Shown here: positions 30,869 through 41,198 of the stretch, piece by piece
Position numbering within the stretch: position 1 is the stretch's first letter
Layout: every line of letters begins with the position of its first letter
Source of the DNA: Sthenelais limicola
Lineage: Eukaryota > Annelida > Polychaeta > Phyllodocida > Sigalionidae
Length of the DNA: 64,000 bases
Assembly: GCA_942159475.1 (NCBI GenBank)
Contig: OW804094.1
Location: forward strand, 23,978,366 to 24,042,365
Reading direction: 5' to 3'
The notes under the pieces: model-generated
Database searches by the model: none
Told to the model about the DNA's origin: nothing
Seen by the model: only the letters and a program-made list of their open reading frames with translations
Translations under genes and position numbers: made by a program

Positions 30869-31103
30869 GGGTCAGATTTTCAGAAAATGTACAATTCACT
30901 TTAAAAAATTCTCTGATATAACCCAAATTTCAGACGAAAATAAAGTTCAAAATACAGTTCAACCTAGCCAAACAGCTTGCTAGAATCAAAGCAATGCCGA
31001 ATATACTCGAATTTACCTGGTATTGACCAAATTGCAACCTAATTTTGCAGAACTTCCTAAATGAGTAGAACTGCCAATTGTACATTTTCTGAAAATCTGA
31101 CCC
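30869..31103 (+). mobile_element. MITE-A, type 1
   Basis: Perfect-looking 235-bp copy; flanks ATAT and ACAT differ by one base. Confidence 0.85.
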
Positions 31104-31334
31104 ACATGCATTTTACTTATTTTTAAACAGTTCACAACAAACTGAGGGATATTATCTTAGACTATATACACGCTAGAGAATTAACTTTAGAATACATTGA
31201 AAGTATACCCACAGCTATTTCTTATTATTTAAAAACAAGTAAAATGCATATGCTTGAAGGTCAACTACTTTTCAACAGAACTACAGTCAATGTCACCCCA
31301 TGAAGCCATCACTCAGAAATCCCTTATCAAGAAA

Positions 31335-31405
31335 TATATAAAGATTTTTATTCAAGCTGATCAGTACAGTTACACGAAATGGACAGGAGCCTCTGCGAAC
31401 AGATC
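31335..31405 (-). repeat. Retrotransposon 3' tail, copy 2
   Basis: AAATATATAAAGATTTTTAT through GGAGCCTCTGCGAA; duplicate of 30516-30588 about 820 bp away. Confidence 0.6.
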
Positions 31406-31686
31406 TTCCTGGTCTGCCCATCAGATATACCTACTCCAATCTCCAGAATAACAAAACAAAATACAAAGTACCACTTCTGGATACATTAGTCATCACGTAA
31501 AAGCTAATACAGCACCAATGTACAATGAAAACTCACTACAGAGTCTATTAATATGATATGTGATATAATGAGTAATAATTATCTTGTGTAAGACAATAAC
31601 TCAATAGACCTTGTTATAATAATAATTGTTGATCAAACCTGTTTACGGAGTGTTTACTGACATTAATCCAATTTACATTGATATAT
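31406..31686. other. No gene seen
   Basis: AT-rich spacer, as is 31104-31334. Confidence 0.5.
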
Positions 31687-31921
31687 GGGTCAGATTTTCA
31701 GAAAATGTACAATTGGCAGCTGTACACATTGAGTAAATTCTGCTAAATCAGGCTGCAATTTGGTCAATACTAGGGAAATTTGAGTATATTTGGCATTGCA
31801 TTGATTATAGCAATCTGTTTGGTTAGGTTGAACTGTATTTTGAATTTTATTTTTACCTGAAATTTGGGTTATTTGAGAGGTTTGGTAAAGTTGAATTGTA
31901 CATTTTCTGAAAATCTGACCC
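31687..31921 (-). mobile_element. MITE-A, type 1, TSD ATAT
   Basis: 235 bp, 28-bp TIRs nearly perfect, ATAT on both sides. Confidence 0.85.
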
Positions 31922-32059
31922 ATATAATGGTTGGTTTATAGACCTGTTCACTGAGCTTACAATAAATCAGGATTACATCGAAATGTATCATACTGAGCAA
32001 TTATTGTCTATGACAAAACATTACTTCCAGCAAACATTAATGATAATTATATTTGATAA

Positions 32060-32355
32060 ACTTGTTCACCGACTATACCAGGAATCAGTGTTACATCAGT
32101 CATCAATATCATGAATTAAAAGACCTTACATATGGAACAGAACAGCACCAACATAATGTTACCAATTCAAGTGACTCATTCATCCCCCAGATATCGTTAT
32201 ATCGCTTTTATTTAGGGACTTAATATGTGATCCGTTTTAGGAAAATAAGTCATAAGTCGCAAAATAGATTTTGAGATATCACCATATTTAAAAAAAGGAG
32301 ATCAAGCCGGTTCTATTGGTAGTAAACACTGGGACACCTAATAAGGATTTCTATA
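32060..32355 (+). repeat. 296-bp local duplication, copy 2
   Basis: Paralogue of 29894-30189. Here the contained MITE-B continues to its own end with a TSD, so this is likely the source copy. Confidence 0.8.
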
Positions 32356-32525
32356 ATTAAATTTGATATTTTTATTTTTGAAAAAATGTTTCTGGATGGG
32401 TTATTACCAGTAAAACAACTAAATATACTCCATATGATGGCCTTCAACATTTCAATAAAGATATTTTGTGGAAAAAATCTTTGAAAAATATCAATTTTGC
32501 GACTTATTTTCCTGGAACACATCAC
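32227..32525 (+). mobile_element. MITE-B, internally deleted, TSD ATAT
   Basis: GTGATCCGTTTTAGG to GGAACACATCAC, 299 bp, ATAT on both sides; about 100 bp of the interior and the TGACTCA part of one TIR are missing. Confidence 0.8.
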
Positions 32526-32614
32526 ATATACAGACCTGCCACAATTATCTGCAATCAAAACTAGCGGAGGAAGCGAGATATTAAGTGAGGATTTGTTATG
32601 CAATGGGTGCTTGT

Positions 32615-32849
32615 GGGTCAGATTTTCAGAAAATGTACAATTCACCTTCCCCAATTTTCTAAAATAACCCGAATTTCAGACGAAAATAAAGTTCAAAACT
32701 CAGTTGAACCTAACCAAACAGATTGCTAGAATCAATGCAATGCCGAATATACTTGAATTTACCTAGTATTGACCAAATTGCAGCCTAATCTAACAGAATT
32801 TACTAAATGTGTACAGCTGCCAATTGTACATTTTCTGAAAATCTGACCC
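32615..32849 (+). mobile_element. MITE-A, type 1, TSD TTGT
   Basis: 235 bp with TTGT at 32611-32614 and 32850-32853. The non-AT target helps prove that the duplication is 4 bp. Confidence 0.9.
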
Positions 32850-33095
32850 TTGTTTAGACTGCAATAGTCCTGATGGATCTTATATCTAATAATAAAGGTA
32901 GGAGGAACCCGGGGAGCAATACAGACTTCTAGCAGTGGATGCCTGTGGTGGTAAAGTGCCCTCCGAGTGCTCATATAACAGCATAATAAACTCTCATAAA
33001 TAGGTAGCAAAGATAATACCATCTCTGTGAGTGTTCACCCCTAAGTAATACACACTCCTAGAACTAGTTGCCTCAACATTCATATAAGAGCTTGG
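32850..33095. other. No gene seen
   Basis: Spacer with an 87-codon minus frame judged chance. Confidence 0.45.
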
Positions 33096-33195
33096 GGGTC
33101 AGATTTTCATAAAATGTACAATTGGCAGCTCTACACAATAAGGATATTCTGCTAAATTTGGCTGAAAAATGATGAATACCGGGTATATCTGATTA
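33096..33195 (-). repeat. MITE-A, one end only
   Basis: GGGTCAGATTTTCATAAAAT to GGGTATATCTGATTAT; the rest is missing. Confidence 0.65.
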
Positions 33196-33539
33196 TTATA
33201 CAAGCATTCAATATGGAGGCACCGACTGCCATTCATTACTTGTAACGCGGTATAATGGACTAGTACATTACAGGGCGCATTGTCATGCCGATGCAAGTTT
33301 GGTGACACAAGTTTGGTGACGCAAGTTTGCCAGTGTGAGTGCTTTCTTCCTCGCTCATTTCAACTGTTTCTAGTTATATTCCTCTTGTAAGAAAACCAGC
33401 TAAAGTTAATTATGTTATCATCTTTTTAATTAAGCACGTTTTACATGCAAAATTAGGCATGGATAATGATAAACTTATAGGACTCGTTTTCGCACGGGTG
33501 TGTAAGTAAAGAACAAGATCGGAGATCAAGTTCTTTATT
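33196..33539. other. No gene seen
   Basis: Includes the short direct repetition ACAAGTTTGGTGAC near 33296-33325. Confidence 0.45.
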
Positions 33540-33720
33540 TAAGATTAAGATTAAGATTAAGATACTTTTATTTTCGATCATGTCGCTTCCAGAGGGCATG
33601 ACTCCGGCTAAGGGAGGTTTACAAGCCTTCTGATATTTACAGTATTTAATTAACAGTGGACAATACCCCAGTCGTCATGGACGAAAGGGGCTCACTGTTC
33701 TTTTGCATTGGTGATTTCAT
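33536..33720 (-). repeat. LINE-like 3' end with (AATCTT)n tail
   Basis: On the minus strand a short UTR-like region runs into AAAATAAAAGTATCTT and then AATCTT repeats. Microsatellite tails of this kind end many non-LTR elements. No RT sequence is attached. Confidence 0.5.
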
Positions 33721-34059
33721 TTACAATAATATAATAAGTATAATGCGCAGTAGATCTCAAGTTTTTGAAAGTATCTCAGTTCTCTTAACATCATTATTGT
33801 TGTAACATTTTGTTTGTGAAGTATTGTGGCTTAAGGCTTTATTTATTCAATGAAGTGTTGGTCCGACCATATTAGTGTTCTCTTCGCCATTACTTCGCCA
33901 TTACTTTGAATACCTTGGGGTCATTTACACGCCATGCAACTCATCCAATTAGTGCTAAGTATAATATGATTCACATTGATTTAATGTATCACTTCTGTTT
34001 TGTTAAACTACATTTTTAAGCTATAATAAGGCCGCTCCACACTCTTAAATATTCAGCTA
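33721..34059. other. No gene seen
   Basis: AT-rich spacer. Confidence 0.5.
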
Positions 34060-34065
34060 TACTCA

Positions 34066-34180
34066 ATAAATCCTTCTGAGGAAGTCCCATGAATGGACAC
34101 CAGGAGATTTCCATATTATTACTTACTATATAGTTAAGTTACCAAGTCACACTTTGGTAGTTATATTTGAATAAAAGCAA
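34066..34180 (+). repeat. Hammerhead-like remnant without GAAA
   Basis: CTGAGGA (34076-34082), stem AGTCC/GGAC, and outer pairing TCCT (34071-34074) with AGGA (34102-34105); AATAAA at 34170. The expected GAAA reads ACC, so a working ribozyme is unlikely. Layout as at 5541. Confidence 0.35.
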
Positions 34181-34227
34181 AGACTGTGATTATCTGATTT
34201 TCCGTTGGGTTTAGGGGTTCTTTAAAT

Positions 34228-34626
34228 GTGATCCGTTTTAGGAAAATTAGTCATAAGTTGCAAAAATGGATTTTGCGATATCTCCATATTTGAAAAGAGG
34301 AGATCAAGGTGATTCCAATGATAGTAAACATCCAAGTAATAAGTATTTCTATTTTAAGTTTGATATTTTTTTGTTTTTGAAAAAACAAGTTTGAAATGTT
34401 TCTGGATGGGAAATTACCAGTAACTAAATACACTGCCTGTGAAGGCTTTCAAAGTGCAAGGATATATTTAATACAATGTCGCCAAATTTGTTACATGGAT
34501 TCTTCTGACGATGAGTGCTAAACCCCTCATGAATCCGAACATTTCAATAAAGAGATCTTGTGAAAAAAACCCTTTGGAAAATATCAATTTTGCGACTTGT
34601 GACGCATTTTCTTAAAAACTAATCAC
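34228..34626 (+). mobile_element. MITE-B, 3' terminus worn
   Basis: GTGATCCGTTTTAGGAAAAT to AAAACTAATCAC; flanks AAAT and ATCT. Confidence 0.8.
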
Positions 34627-35050
34627 ATCTAGTAGAACCCAAGTCTCCTAAGAGTGGAGGTTATTTTAGAGTTCTAGCCTTGTGCCGGGAAAGTGATAGC
34701 CTGGAGTAACATATTGTTCTAGTCTGCCCCATCCTCGCTTACTGAGGCTAATAAATCCAGTCTTTATAGAAGGATGATGTGCCTGATTAATATGAATCAG
34801 CCTCCATTCCCTCCCTCTAATATTGCTGAGTCATAAAAAACGCAAAGCCTCTCATTGTATCGGGGGAAGGATATCCCTCTTCCTACAAGATCTGGTTGCC
34901 TCTAAAAAACACAGATGGTGTATCTCTCGCAGGTGGTTATTTTTGCTGATTTTGTTATAGTTGTTGTAGGTTATGTACCCGTGATTATTAATTTAAATAC
35001 TAATAATAGTAATAAAATTCTTTATTTACAAAGACTAGTGAATACAACAT
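34627..35050. other. No gene seen
   Basis: Single-copy-looking DNA. Confidence 0.5.
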
Positions 35051-35160
35051 GTGATCCGTTTAAGGAAAATGAGTCACAAGTCGCAAAATATGAATTTTGA
35101 GATATCACCATATTAAAAAGAGGAGACTAAGCTGATTCCAATGATACTTAACACCAGGAC
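35051..35160 (+). repeat. MITE-B, 5' fragment
   Basis: GTGATCCGTTTAAGGAAAAT to about 35160, then broken off. Confidence 0.65.
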
Positions 35161-35194
35161 GAATGATATAAATATGTGTATATACAAATATCTG

Positions 35195-35345
35195 CAATGT
35201 TTTTATCAACACATTTAATATGGTTATATCAAGGGCAGGAGAGCTGAGAGGGAGGCAATTTATGATCATACCCAGGAAATAGAGATAGAGAAGAAAGGAG
35301 AGAGAGACATAAAGGCTCTTTATGGTCTTACCCTGGACCATGCTT
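35195..35345 (-). repeat. Dispersed CT-rich element (82-bp array family), single copy
   Basis: Minus strand reads GGTCCAGGGTAAGACCATAA, a CT-rich run, CCTGGGTATGATCATAAATT, then CTCAGCTCTCCTGCCCTTGA and TGTGTTGATAA. Same order as at 50610-50825, without tandem expansion. Confidence 0.7.
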
Positions 35346-35471
35346 GTACATAGAGTTGGAAGGGCCTTTACAAGGGATTAATAGATCTGATAAGGTATTA
35401 TAAATCAGGTAAGTTAAAAATGGATATAAATATTAATTTTACATTTGTTCTCGGTGGCTCTGAGCCTAAAC

Positions 35472-35552
35472 ATAGAGAGAATGGAACGATGGGGCAATAA
35501 TCGACAATAATCCAATACCATTTTCGATTATTACAGGTGAGTTCCATTATAT
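35472..35552. repeat. Foldback hairpin H3
   Basis: ATGGAAC (35481-35487) pairs with GTTCCAT (35541-35547). Inner stem AATAATCGA (35496-35504) pairs with TCGATTATT (35524-35532). The preceding ATAGAGAGA is shared with H2. Confidence 0.65.
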
Positions 35553-35582
35553 GGGCTTAAAACGTGATGTGTAATCACAAAT

Positions 35583-35910
35583 GTGTTGTATTTCAGGAAA
35601 ATGAGTCATGAGTCGCAATAAATGGATTTTGAGATATTATGATATCTAAATAGATGAGCTCAAGCCGATCCTAATTGTATTAAACATCAAGGACAAAACA
35701 AGTTATTGATATTTTGGGTGGATAATTACTAATAAAGTACCTAAATATACTCCATAAGATGACCTTAGAAATGCATAGATATATTTAATACATTGCTTTG
35801 AAATTCCGTACATGCATTGATATTCCTAGTTGTATTAAGTAATCAAAAAAGTCAAATATTCCAACAAGGATATTTTGCCACTTATGACTCATTTTCCTGA
35901 AACACATCAC
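35583..35910 (+). mobile_element. MITE-B, TSD AAAT
   Basis: GTGTTGTATTTCAGG to ACACATCAC, AAAT at 35579-35582 and 35911-35914. 328 bp, internally shortened. It sits between hairpin H3 and block G. Confidence 0.8.
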
Positions 35911-35968
35911 AAATGTATCATGTGTAAATCTGAAAGAAGTAGGCAACTTGCGGATGAAGTAGTTCATA

Positions 35969-36025
35969 GAATATTTTTATAGCACCCCACTTATAGCACC
36001 TCTCACATGGAATGCGCATATAATA
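35969..36025 (+). repeat. Dispersed block G
   Basis: GAATATTTTTATAGCACCCC through ATGCGCATATAATAA, matching 52840-52898 closely. Confidence 0.7.
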
Positions 36026-36210
36026 AATGGGTTTAATGTATAAGCGTATTTTTCAGTTTTGATGTAACTAGAAATATTATATTGGCCCTAAATGAATTTA
36101 GGAATAAAACAAATCAAGGGTAAAGCAGAAGTGGAGACTCGACCGGCCAAGGGAGTGCAAGTGGGTTGTGGCAGTGGTTTGCTTTGCTCATATTTTCCTT
36201 CCTTTAGCTA

Positions 36211-36583
36211 TAGTCTGTCCGAAAAGTAGTTGACACGTGATTCCTTAGGTCCTTTAAGGGGAGGGAAAAGGGGGAGATTTTGTATTTCTATTTATGACAA
36301 GGACCTGTCAACCCTTTGCCCAGGGAGTCGCTCATTGCAATCAACCATGGAGTTACAGGGCCAATATAACCAGCTCCTCCTTCCTTTTAAGCAAAACAAC
36401 AGCTGCTGAGGAGGCAGCGCAATACAATACAGCTGTATATTTGGCCATGGTCAGTCGCAAACGGCCATGGTTGGTCGCAAACGGTGATTCAGGGGGCAAA
36501 AGTTTGAAGTTAAAAATCCCCCACTTTTCCCTCCCCTTAAAGGAACTAAGGAATCACGTGTCAACTACTTTTTGGACAGACTA
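36211..36583. mobile_element. 373-bp TIR element, TSD TA
   Basis: TIRs of about 70 bp start TAGTCTGTCCGAAAAGTAGT on both strands; TA lies on each side. The TA duplication suggests Tc1/mariner. A 112-codon frame (36294-36632) running through it and out the far side is not credited. The interior contains tandem GTCGCAAACGGCCATGGT-like words. Confidence 0.85.
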
Positions 36584-36965
36584 TAATAAGCAATATTTTG
36601 CTAATAGTGAATGTAGAATAGGTTATAACTAGACTGGTATGAGTTGGTTTGAACTCGGTTTGAAATAAAACCTGTGCAGTCCCGAAAAGGTTTTTGTTTT
36701 TGTGAGTGATAATAGGGGCGGTAAGAGAGTTTGTCAGTTCCAGTTTCTGCGTGACATGTTTCCCACTTTTATAAAATCACACGAAAGTGAAATCTGGCCG
36801 GGAATGGCATGTCAAGTTTTGTATCTAATGAGGGCATGCCTGTTTTAGCTAGCTGGGAGGAAATTCGCCTAAATATGCATGAATCATGTGCTTGCTGACA
36901 CTATGCACAGTGTCGAAAGATTGGGTGAAACAATATAAGCCTGGAAAAACTCACCCTAATGTTTT
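36584..36965. other. No gene seen
   Basis: Single-copy-looking DNA. Confidence 0.45.
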
Positions 36966-36970
36966 TTTTT

Positions 36971-37112
36971 AAGGTTTCCCCCACCAAACGTGGTACAAGC
37001 GCTGATGGTGCTTGCACTGGGAAACCTTATATGTTCCACCTTTTTCAAGGGCACTGCATTAAGGGTGCTAATGGCAGCAACATCTGTGTCACGGGTATTT
37101 ATAGCGAAAGTT
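36971..37112. repeat. Hairpin plus 36-bp repeat
   Basis: AAGGTTTCCC (36971-36980) pairs with GGGAAACCTT (37019-37028). GCAGCAACATCTGTGTCACG and following bases (about 37075-37112) recur at 37647-37684. Confidence 0.5.
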
Positions 37113-37141
37113 GGAATAGGTGGATCGCCGAACAAGTAAGT

Positions 37142-37384
37142 GGGTAAGAGTTTCAGGAAATGTACAATTGGCAGCTCTACACGTTTAGTAAATTCTGCAA
37201 AATTAGGCTGCAATTTGGTTAATACTAGGTAAATTTGGGTATATTCGGCATTGGATTGATGCTGGCAATCTGTTTGATTAGGTTGAACTGTATTTCAAGT
37301 GTTTTAAGTTTATTTTCGTCTGAAATTCGGGTTATTTGAGATGATTGGCGAAGTTTAATTGTACATTTTCTGACAATCTGACCC
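37142..37384 (-). mobile_element. MITE-A, type 1, TSD AAGT
   Basis: GGGTAAGAGTTTCAGG to CTGACCC with AAGT on both sides; 243 bp because of a short internal duplication (AAGTGTTTTAAGTTT). Confidence 0.85.
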
Positions 37385-37404
37385 AAGTACTCCGAGTGTA
37401 GTTT

Positions 37405-37490
37405 TTAGATCATGTTTTATTTGCTTAAAACAGTGGCGAAAACACTACGTGTTTCGGCTTAGCGTAGCCTTCGTCAGTGGAATGTGGAGA
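37405..37490 (-). ncRNA. Hammerhead-like core, minus strand
   Basis: Minus strand: CTGACGA (37477-37471), stem GGCT/AGCC around ACGCTA, GAAA (37455-37452), then ACAC-GTA-GTGT as stem III, and AATAAA at 37421-37416. Stem I pairing is poor. This matches the layout at 5541 in reverse. Confidence 0.45.
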
Positions 37491-38273
37491 GTGAGTAGTA
37501 CAGGCTTTTATATACAAGAGAGTGTATGTGATGAGTTAGAATTAAGCAGGTGTTTGATAGGGGAAGGGGAAGGAAAAGGTCTCTCTATAAATTTTAGGCC
37601 CTGAATCATGGTTAACTTGTAGCGAAAAAAAGATTTCATAGCGAAAGGCAGAAACATCCGTGTCACGAGTATTTATAGTGAAACACAACTCTGCATTCTG
37701 CCACCTGAAATTCAGATGCACTCACATACACATCGCGGGGAATTAAAGCTGCTGCAAAGTAATCAAAAGCTCTATTTCTCCTCGAAATACGTTGCCATAA
37801 TGAAAAATGGCAGATATGAAATGTACTTTACTGTTGCATTTCAGAGAAAGTTTCAGCGGTATCAACATGTCAGCCTGTCAGTGCAATGTATGCGTTGCCT
37901 GAGAGGATCAATTAAATTAAATGCCTTAACATTAGTTTACAAATTCTTTATTTGAAAGGAAATTATTTTGATAAAAAAACTTCAGATCTTGATAATATGC
38001 TTGTAATTGATTAATGAGACTTATCATATGCTGTGAAACTTCGGTCAATAAGATTTAATAAAAAAAATCGGTAGATATTGGGTAGAAATGCTATTTCCAC
38101 AAAAAATACATCCAAATAAACTAGAAATTCATGAAGAACAGCCCTTTTTTTCGATAGTCCTAGATTTAGATGTACATTTTCATCAATATTATCAATAAAA
38201 CAAACAAAATATTTGTGGGCAAATAAGGAAGGTGTGAGGGAAAGTGTACAGAACTGTTTTCTCAATATCTAAT
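37491..38273. other. No gene seen
   Basis: Contains the second copy of the 36-bp repeat (37647-37684). Short frames at 37716-37955 and 38011-38265 are not credited. Confidence 0.5.
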
Positions 38274-39185
38274 GCCGGTGTGATATCGAAAAATCGAAAA
38301 GTGACCCACCCCATCGAAAAATGACCCACCCATTTATGTAGAGATCTATAGACATAACTTTTATACCATATTGAGCGTTCATTTATCAGCAATTATGAAG
38401 CTACATGGAGCTAATATTACAACATGGAATGTGTTTTAGCTCCCGAATATTGTCACGCTAAATGTTACACCTATTCACCTGGTACATTTTCGCGCATGGT
38501 CCTGTCCTTTTCCTAGTAAATAAGATAATGAACAACAAATGTAATACAACAACTTTATTATATAAAACCATAGGGAAATGTCCCTACAATAATTTACCTA
38601 ACTCTAATGTCACTAAATATGTATACTCTACATGGAAACTTACTGTAATTAATTAACTAATGTACAAGGGACCCCTTGGAAGAGCTAAGGCTACGATAGA
38701 AAGGGAGACCCATTTCCAGAATTATTGTTACTATTATCTTTACCTGTACTTAATTATGTCGAATCTGGAAATAAACACTATACATACATACATACATACA
38801 TACATACATGATGTCTACATATGGTATCATATAGCATGTATACATACCATCGAAAATTGACTCCCTACTTGTATGGTATCATTAAATCATACCAGTTTTA
38901 CTAATACATGATGTATATGGTATCATATATATTTATGTATATAAGCTGCCATTATCTAGGCAAAACTATGTCCACACCCGCACACATACTTGTACCAACA
39001 CCCCCCCCCCCCCCACACACACACACCCTACATACAATATCAGGCATCGTAATATATTATTTCAGAACATTAAGTTAGAAAAGAAGAGGGGGTCGATTTT
39101 CGATGGGGTAGGTCACTTTTCGATTGCCGAAAATAGACCCATGGGTCACTTTTCTATGGGGGTCACTTTTCGTCATGACACCGGC
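38274..39185. mobile_element. 912-bp element with GCCGGTGT ends
   Basis: Starts GCCGGTGT, ends ACACCGGC. Inside each end, AAAAGTGACCCACC-type words (38295-38335) and GGTCACTTTTCGAT-type words (39088-39170) form a second, repeated inverted block. No TSD seen. The interior is AT-rich and non-coding, with a (CATA)n run near 38783-38810 and a C run at 39001-39015. Confidence 0.6.
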
Positions 39186-39295
39186 CAGGATGCAATATTT
39201 AACATTCATCCTAACATCTTCTTATTCATGCAATGTTATTGTTACACCTTTTTGAGTCCTTTACAACGAAACCATATGTTCCTAGGTGAAACCTA

Positions 39296-40003
39296 TTTCC
39301 TATGACCATAAAGTGCCTTTCCGTCTCTTTTCTCTGTCTCTCTACCTTCTTCTCTATCTCTATTTCCTGGGTATGACCATGAAGTGCCTTTCTCTCTCTT
39401 TTTCTCTGTCTCTCTCTCCCTTCTTCTCTTTCTCTATTTCCTGGATATGACCATAAAGTGCCTCCCTCTCAGCTCTCCCACCCTTGATATAACCATCTTA
39501 AATGTGTTGATAAGGGCGTAAAGCAACCAATCTCACTCACTCACTCCCTCTCAGCTCTCCCGCCCTTGATATAACCATCTTAAATGTGTTGATAAGGGCG
39601 TAAAGCAACCAATCTCACTCACTCACTCCCTCTCAGCTCTCCCGCCCTTGATATAACCATATTAAATGTGTTGATAAGGGCGTAAAGCAACCAATCTCAC
39701 TCACTCACTCTCAGCTCTCCCGCCCTTGATATAACCATCTTAAATGTGTTGATAAGGGCGTAAAGCGCCCAATCTCACTCACTCACTCCCTCTCAGCTCT
39801 CCCGCACTTGATATAACCATATTAAATGTGTTGATAAGGGCGTAAAGCAACGAATCTCACTCACTCCCTCTCAGCTCTCCCGCCCTTGATATAACCATCT
39901 TAAATGTGTTGATAAGGGCGTAAAGCAACCAATCTCACTCACTCACTCCCTCTCAGCTCTCCCGCCCTTGAAATAACCATATTAAATGTGTTGATAAGGG
40001 CGA
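39296..40003 (+). repeat. 82-bp tandem array, about seven units
   Basis: CT-rich lead units (TGACCATAAAGTGCC at 39302, 39372 and 39448) are followed by units starting CCCTCTCAGCTCTCC at 39464, 39546, 39628, about 39706, 39788, 39866 and 39948. Spacing is 82 bp, or 78 when one ACTC is lost. Each unit ends in a CACTCACTCACT tail. Confidence 0.95.
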
Positions 40004-40212
40004 TATTGTTGATATTTATTCATTTAATCAAATCTATAATGTGTGACTAAGCAACTAACTTAACCTATGAGTGCACATTTATTGAATGATTTATTGATTG
40101 GTAGATCACAATAATGGTCCCAATGGACAACATGAATCCTCTTTTGTCAAGTGCATTCTATAGGCACCGAGTTCAGAGTGTCCCCAAAGTGAGGGAAAGA
40201 GTTTTGTTCCAA
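40004..40212. other. No gene seen
   Basis: AT-rich spacer. Confidence 0.45.
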
Positions 40213-40330
40213 ACCGCAAAAGTACTCTTAAGATAAGATAAGATAAGATAAGGAGTTTTTTATTTGTCATCTTCAAGAGTGCAACATGAGTACAGTTGAG
40301 TATTGGGTAAATAAAAAGACAAATAGGTCG
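40210..40330 (-). repeat. LINE-like 3' end with (TTATC)n tail
   Basis: Plus strand shows AAGATAAGATAAGATAAG followed by GAGTTTTTTATTTGTCATC. On the minus strand this is AATAAAAAACTC then TTATC repeats. No RT sequence attached. Confidence 0.5.
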
Positions 40331-40672
40331 ACATACCACTATGATACAACGAGGTATCATTTCTTCCGGCTGTTACAAGAATTTGGAATAACTAGTAGAA
40401 ACAAACTAAATTACTAAGTGACTTAGGAAAAAAATGACTAAGAAAAGGATAAACTTAAAATACCATTAGCATCGGACTAGGAAGTCTACTACCCCAGGAC
40501 CTGGAAAGCCATTTGTACAGTAGACTTATAATAACGGCTGAGGTTGATATAGACGTGGAGACGTAACTAAACAAATTATAGACGTAATCAAAGTACATAC
40601 GTCACTGCATAAAGTTACCGTGCTACATTGAAGTTGGTTGTGACGCAACATTGTTTAACCTTGTGAGTAAGT
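40331..40672. other. No gene seen
   Basis: Single-copy-looking DNA. Confidence 0.45.
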
Positions 40673-40907
40673 GCGTTTCAAAGGTCATCCTATTGAGTAC
40701 ATTTAATTACTTTACTGGTAAATTGCCCAACAACAAATATTGCAAACCTTGTTTTCAAAAATAAATACATCACACATAAAATATAGAAACACGTTTTAGC
40801 GTCCTTAACGCTACCCATCATTGGAATCGTCTTGATCTCATTTTTTTTAGATATGATGATACCGTATCTTAAATCCACTTGTGACTCATTTCCATGTAAC
40901 GCATCAT
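40673..40907 (-). repeat. MITE-B, one half
   Basis: Starts in the interior (GTTTCAAAGGTCATCC) and ends in a worn terminus GTAACGCATCAT. Confidence 0.65.
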
Positions 40908-41198
40908 ATATGTTTACATAATAATTAAGTATCACATTACCGATACAAAGACAATTTGTGGGAAAATACAAATATATTTGTCAATGGAAATCTTTCGACA
41001 AAGCTTAACTGTCAAAACAGTATTATGACAAGACCTATCTTAGGAAATGTACTCATATCATGGAGTATATATGACTACATTTCCCACACTCTGCTACTAT
41101 TCTCTGTTTAAACAAACAAGTTGGATGACTTTTAGAATGGTTGGAATAAAACAGAACAAACGTTAGACAATTTATAGTTTTTGATAAATGTTAACTTA

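Noticed and set aside
34066..34180. Working hammerhead ribozyme
   Set aside because: The invariant GAAA is missing although the stems can be drawn; listed only as a remnant.
36294..36632. 112-codon plus-strand frame
   Set aside because: It starts inside the 373-bp TIR element, crosses its right TIR and leaves it; no coding pattern.
39464..40003. Regular repeats recalling a CRISPR array
   Set aside because: Units are contiguous 82-bp tandem copies without unique spacers, and the DNA is eukaryotic.
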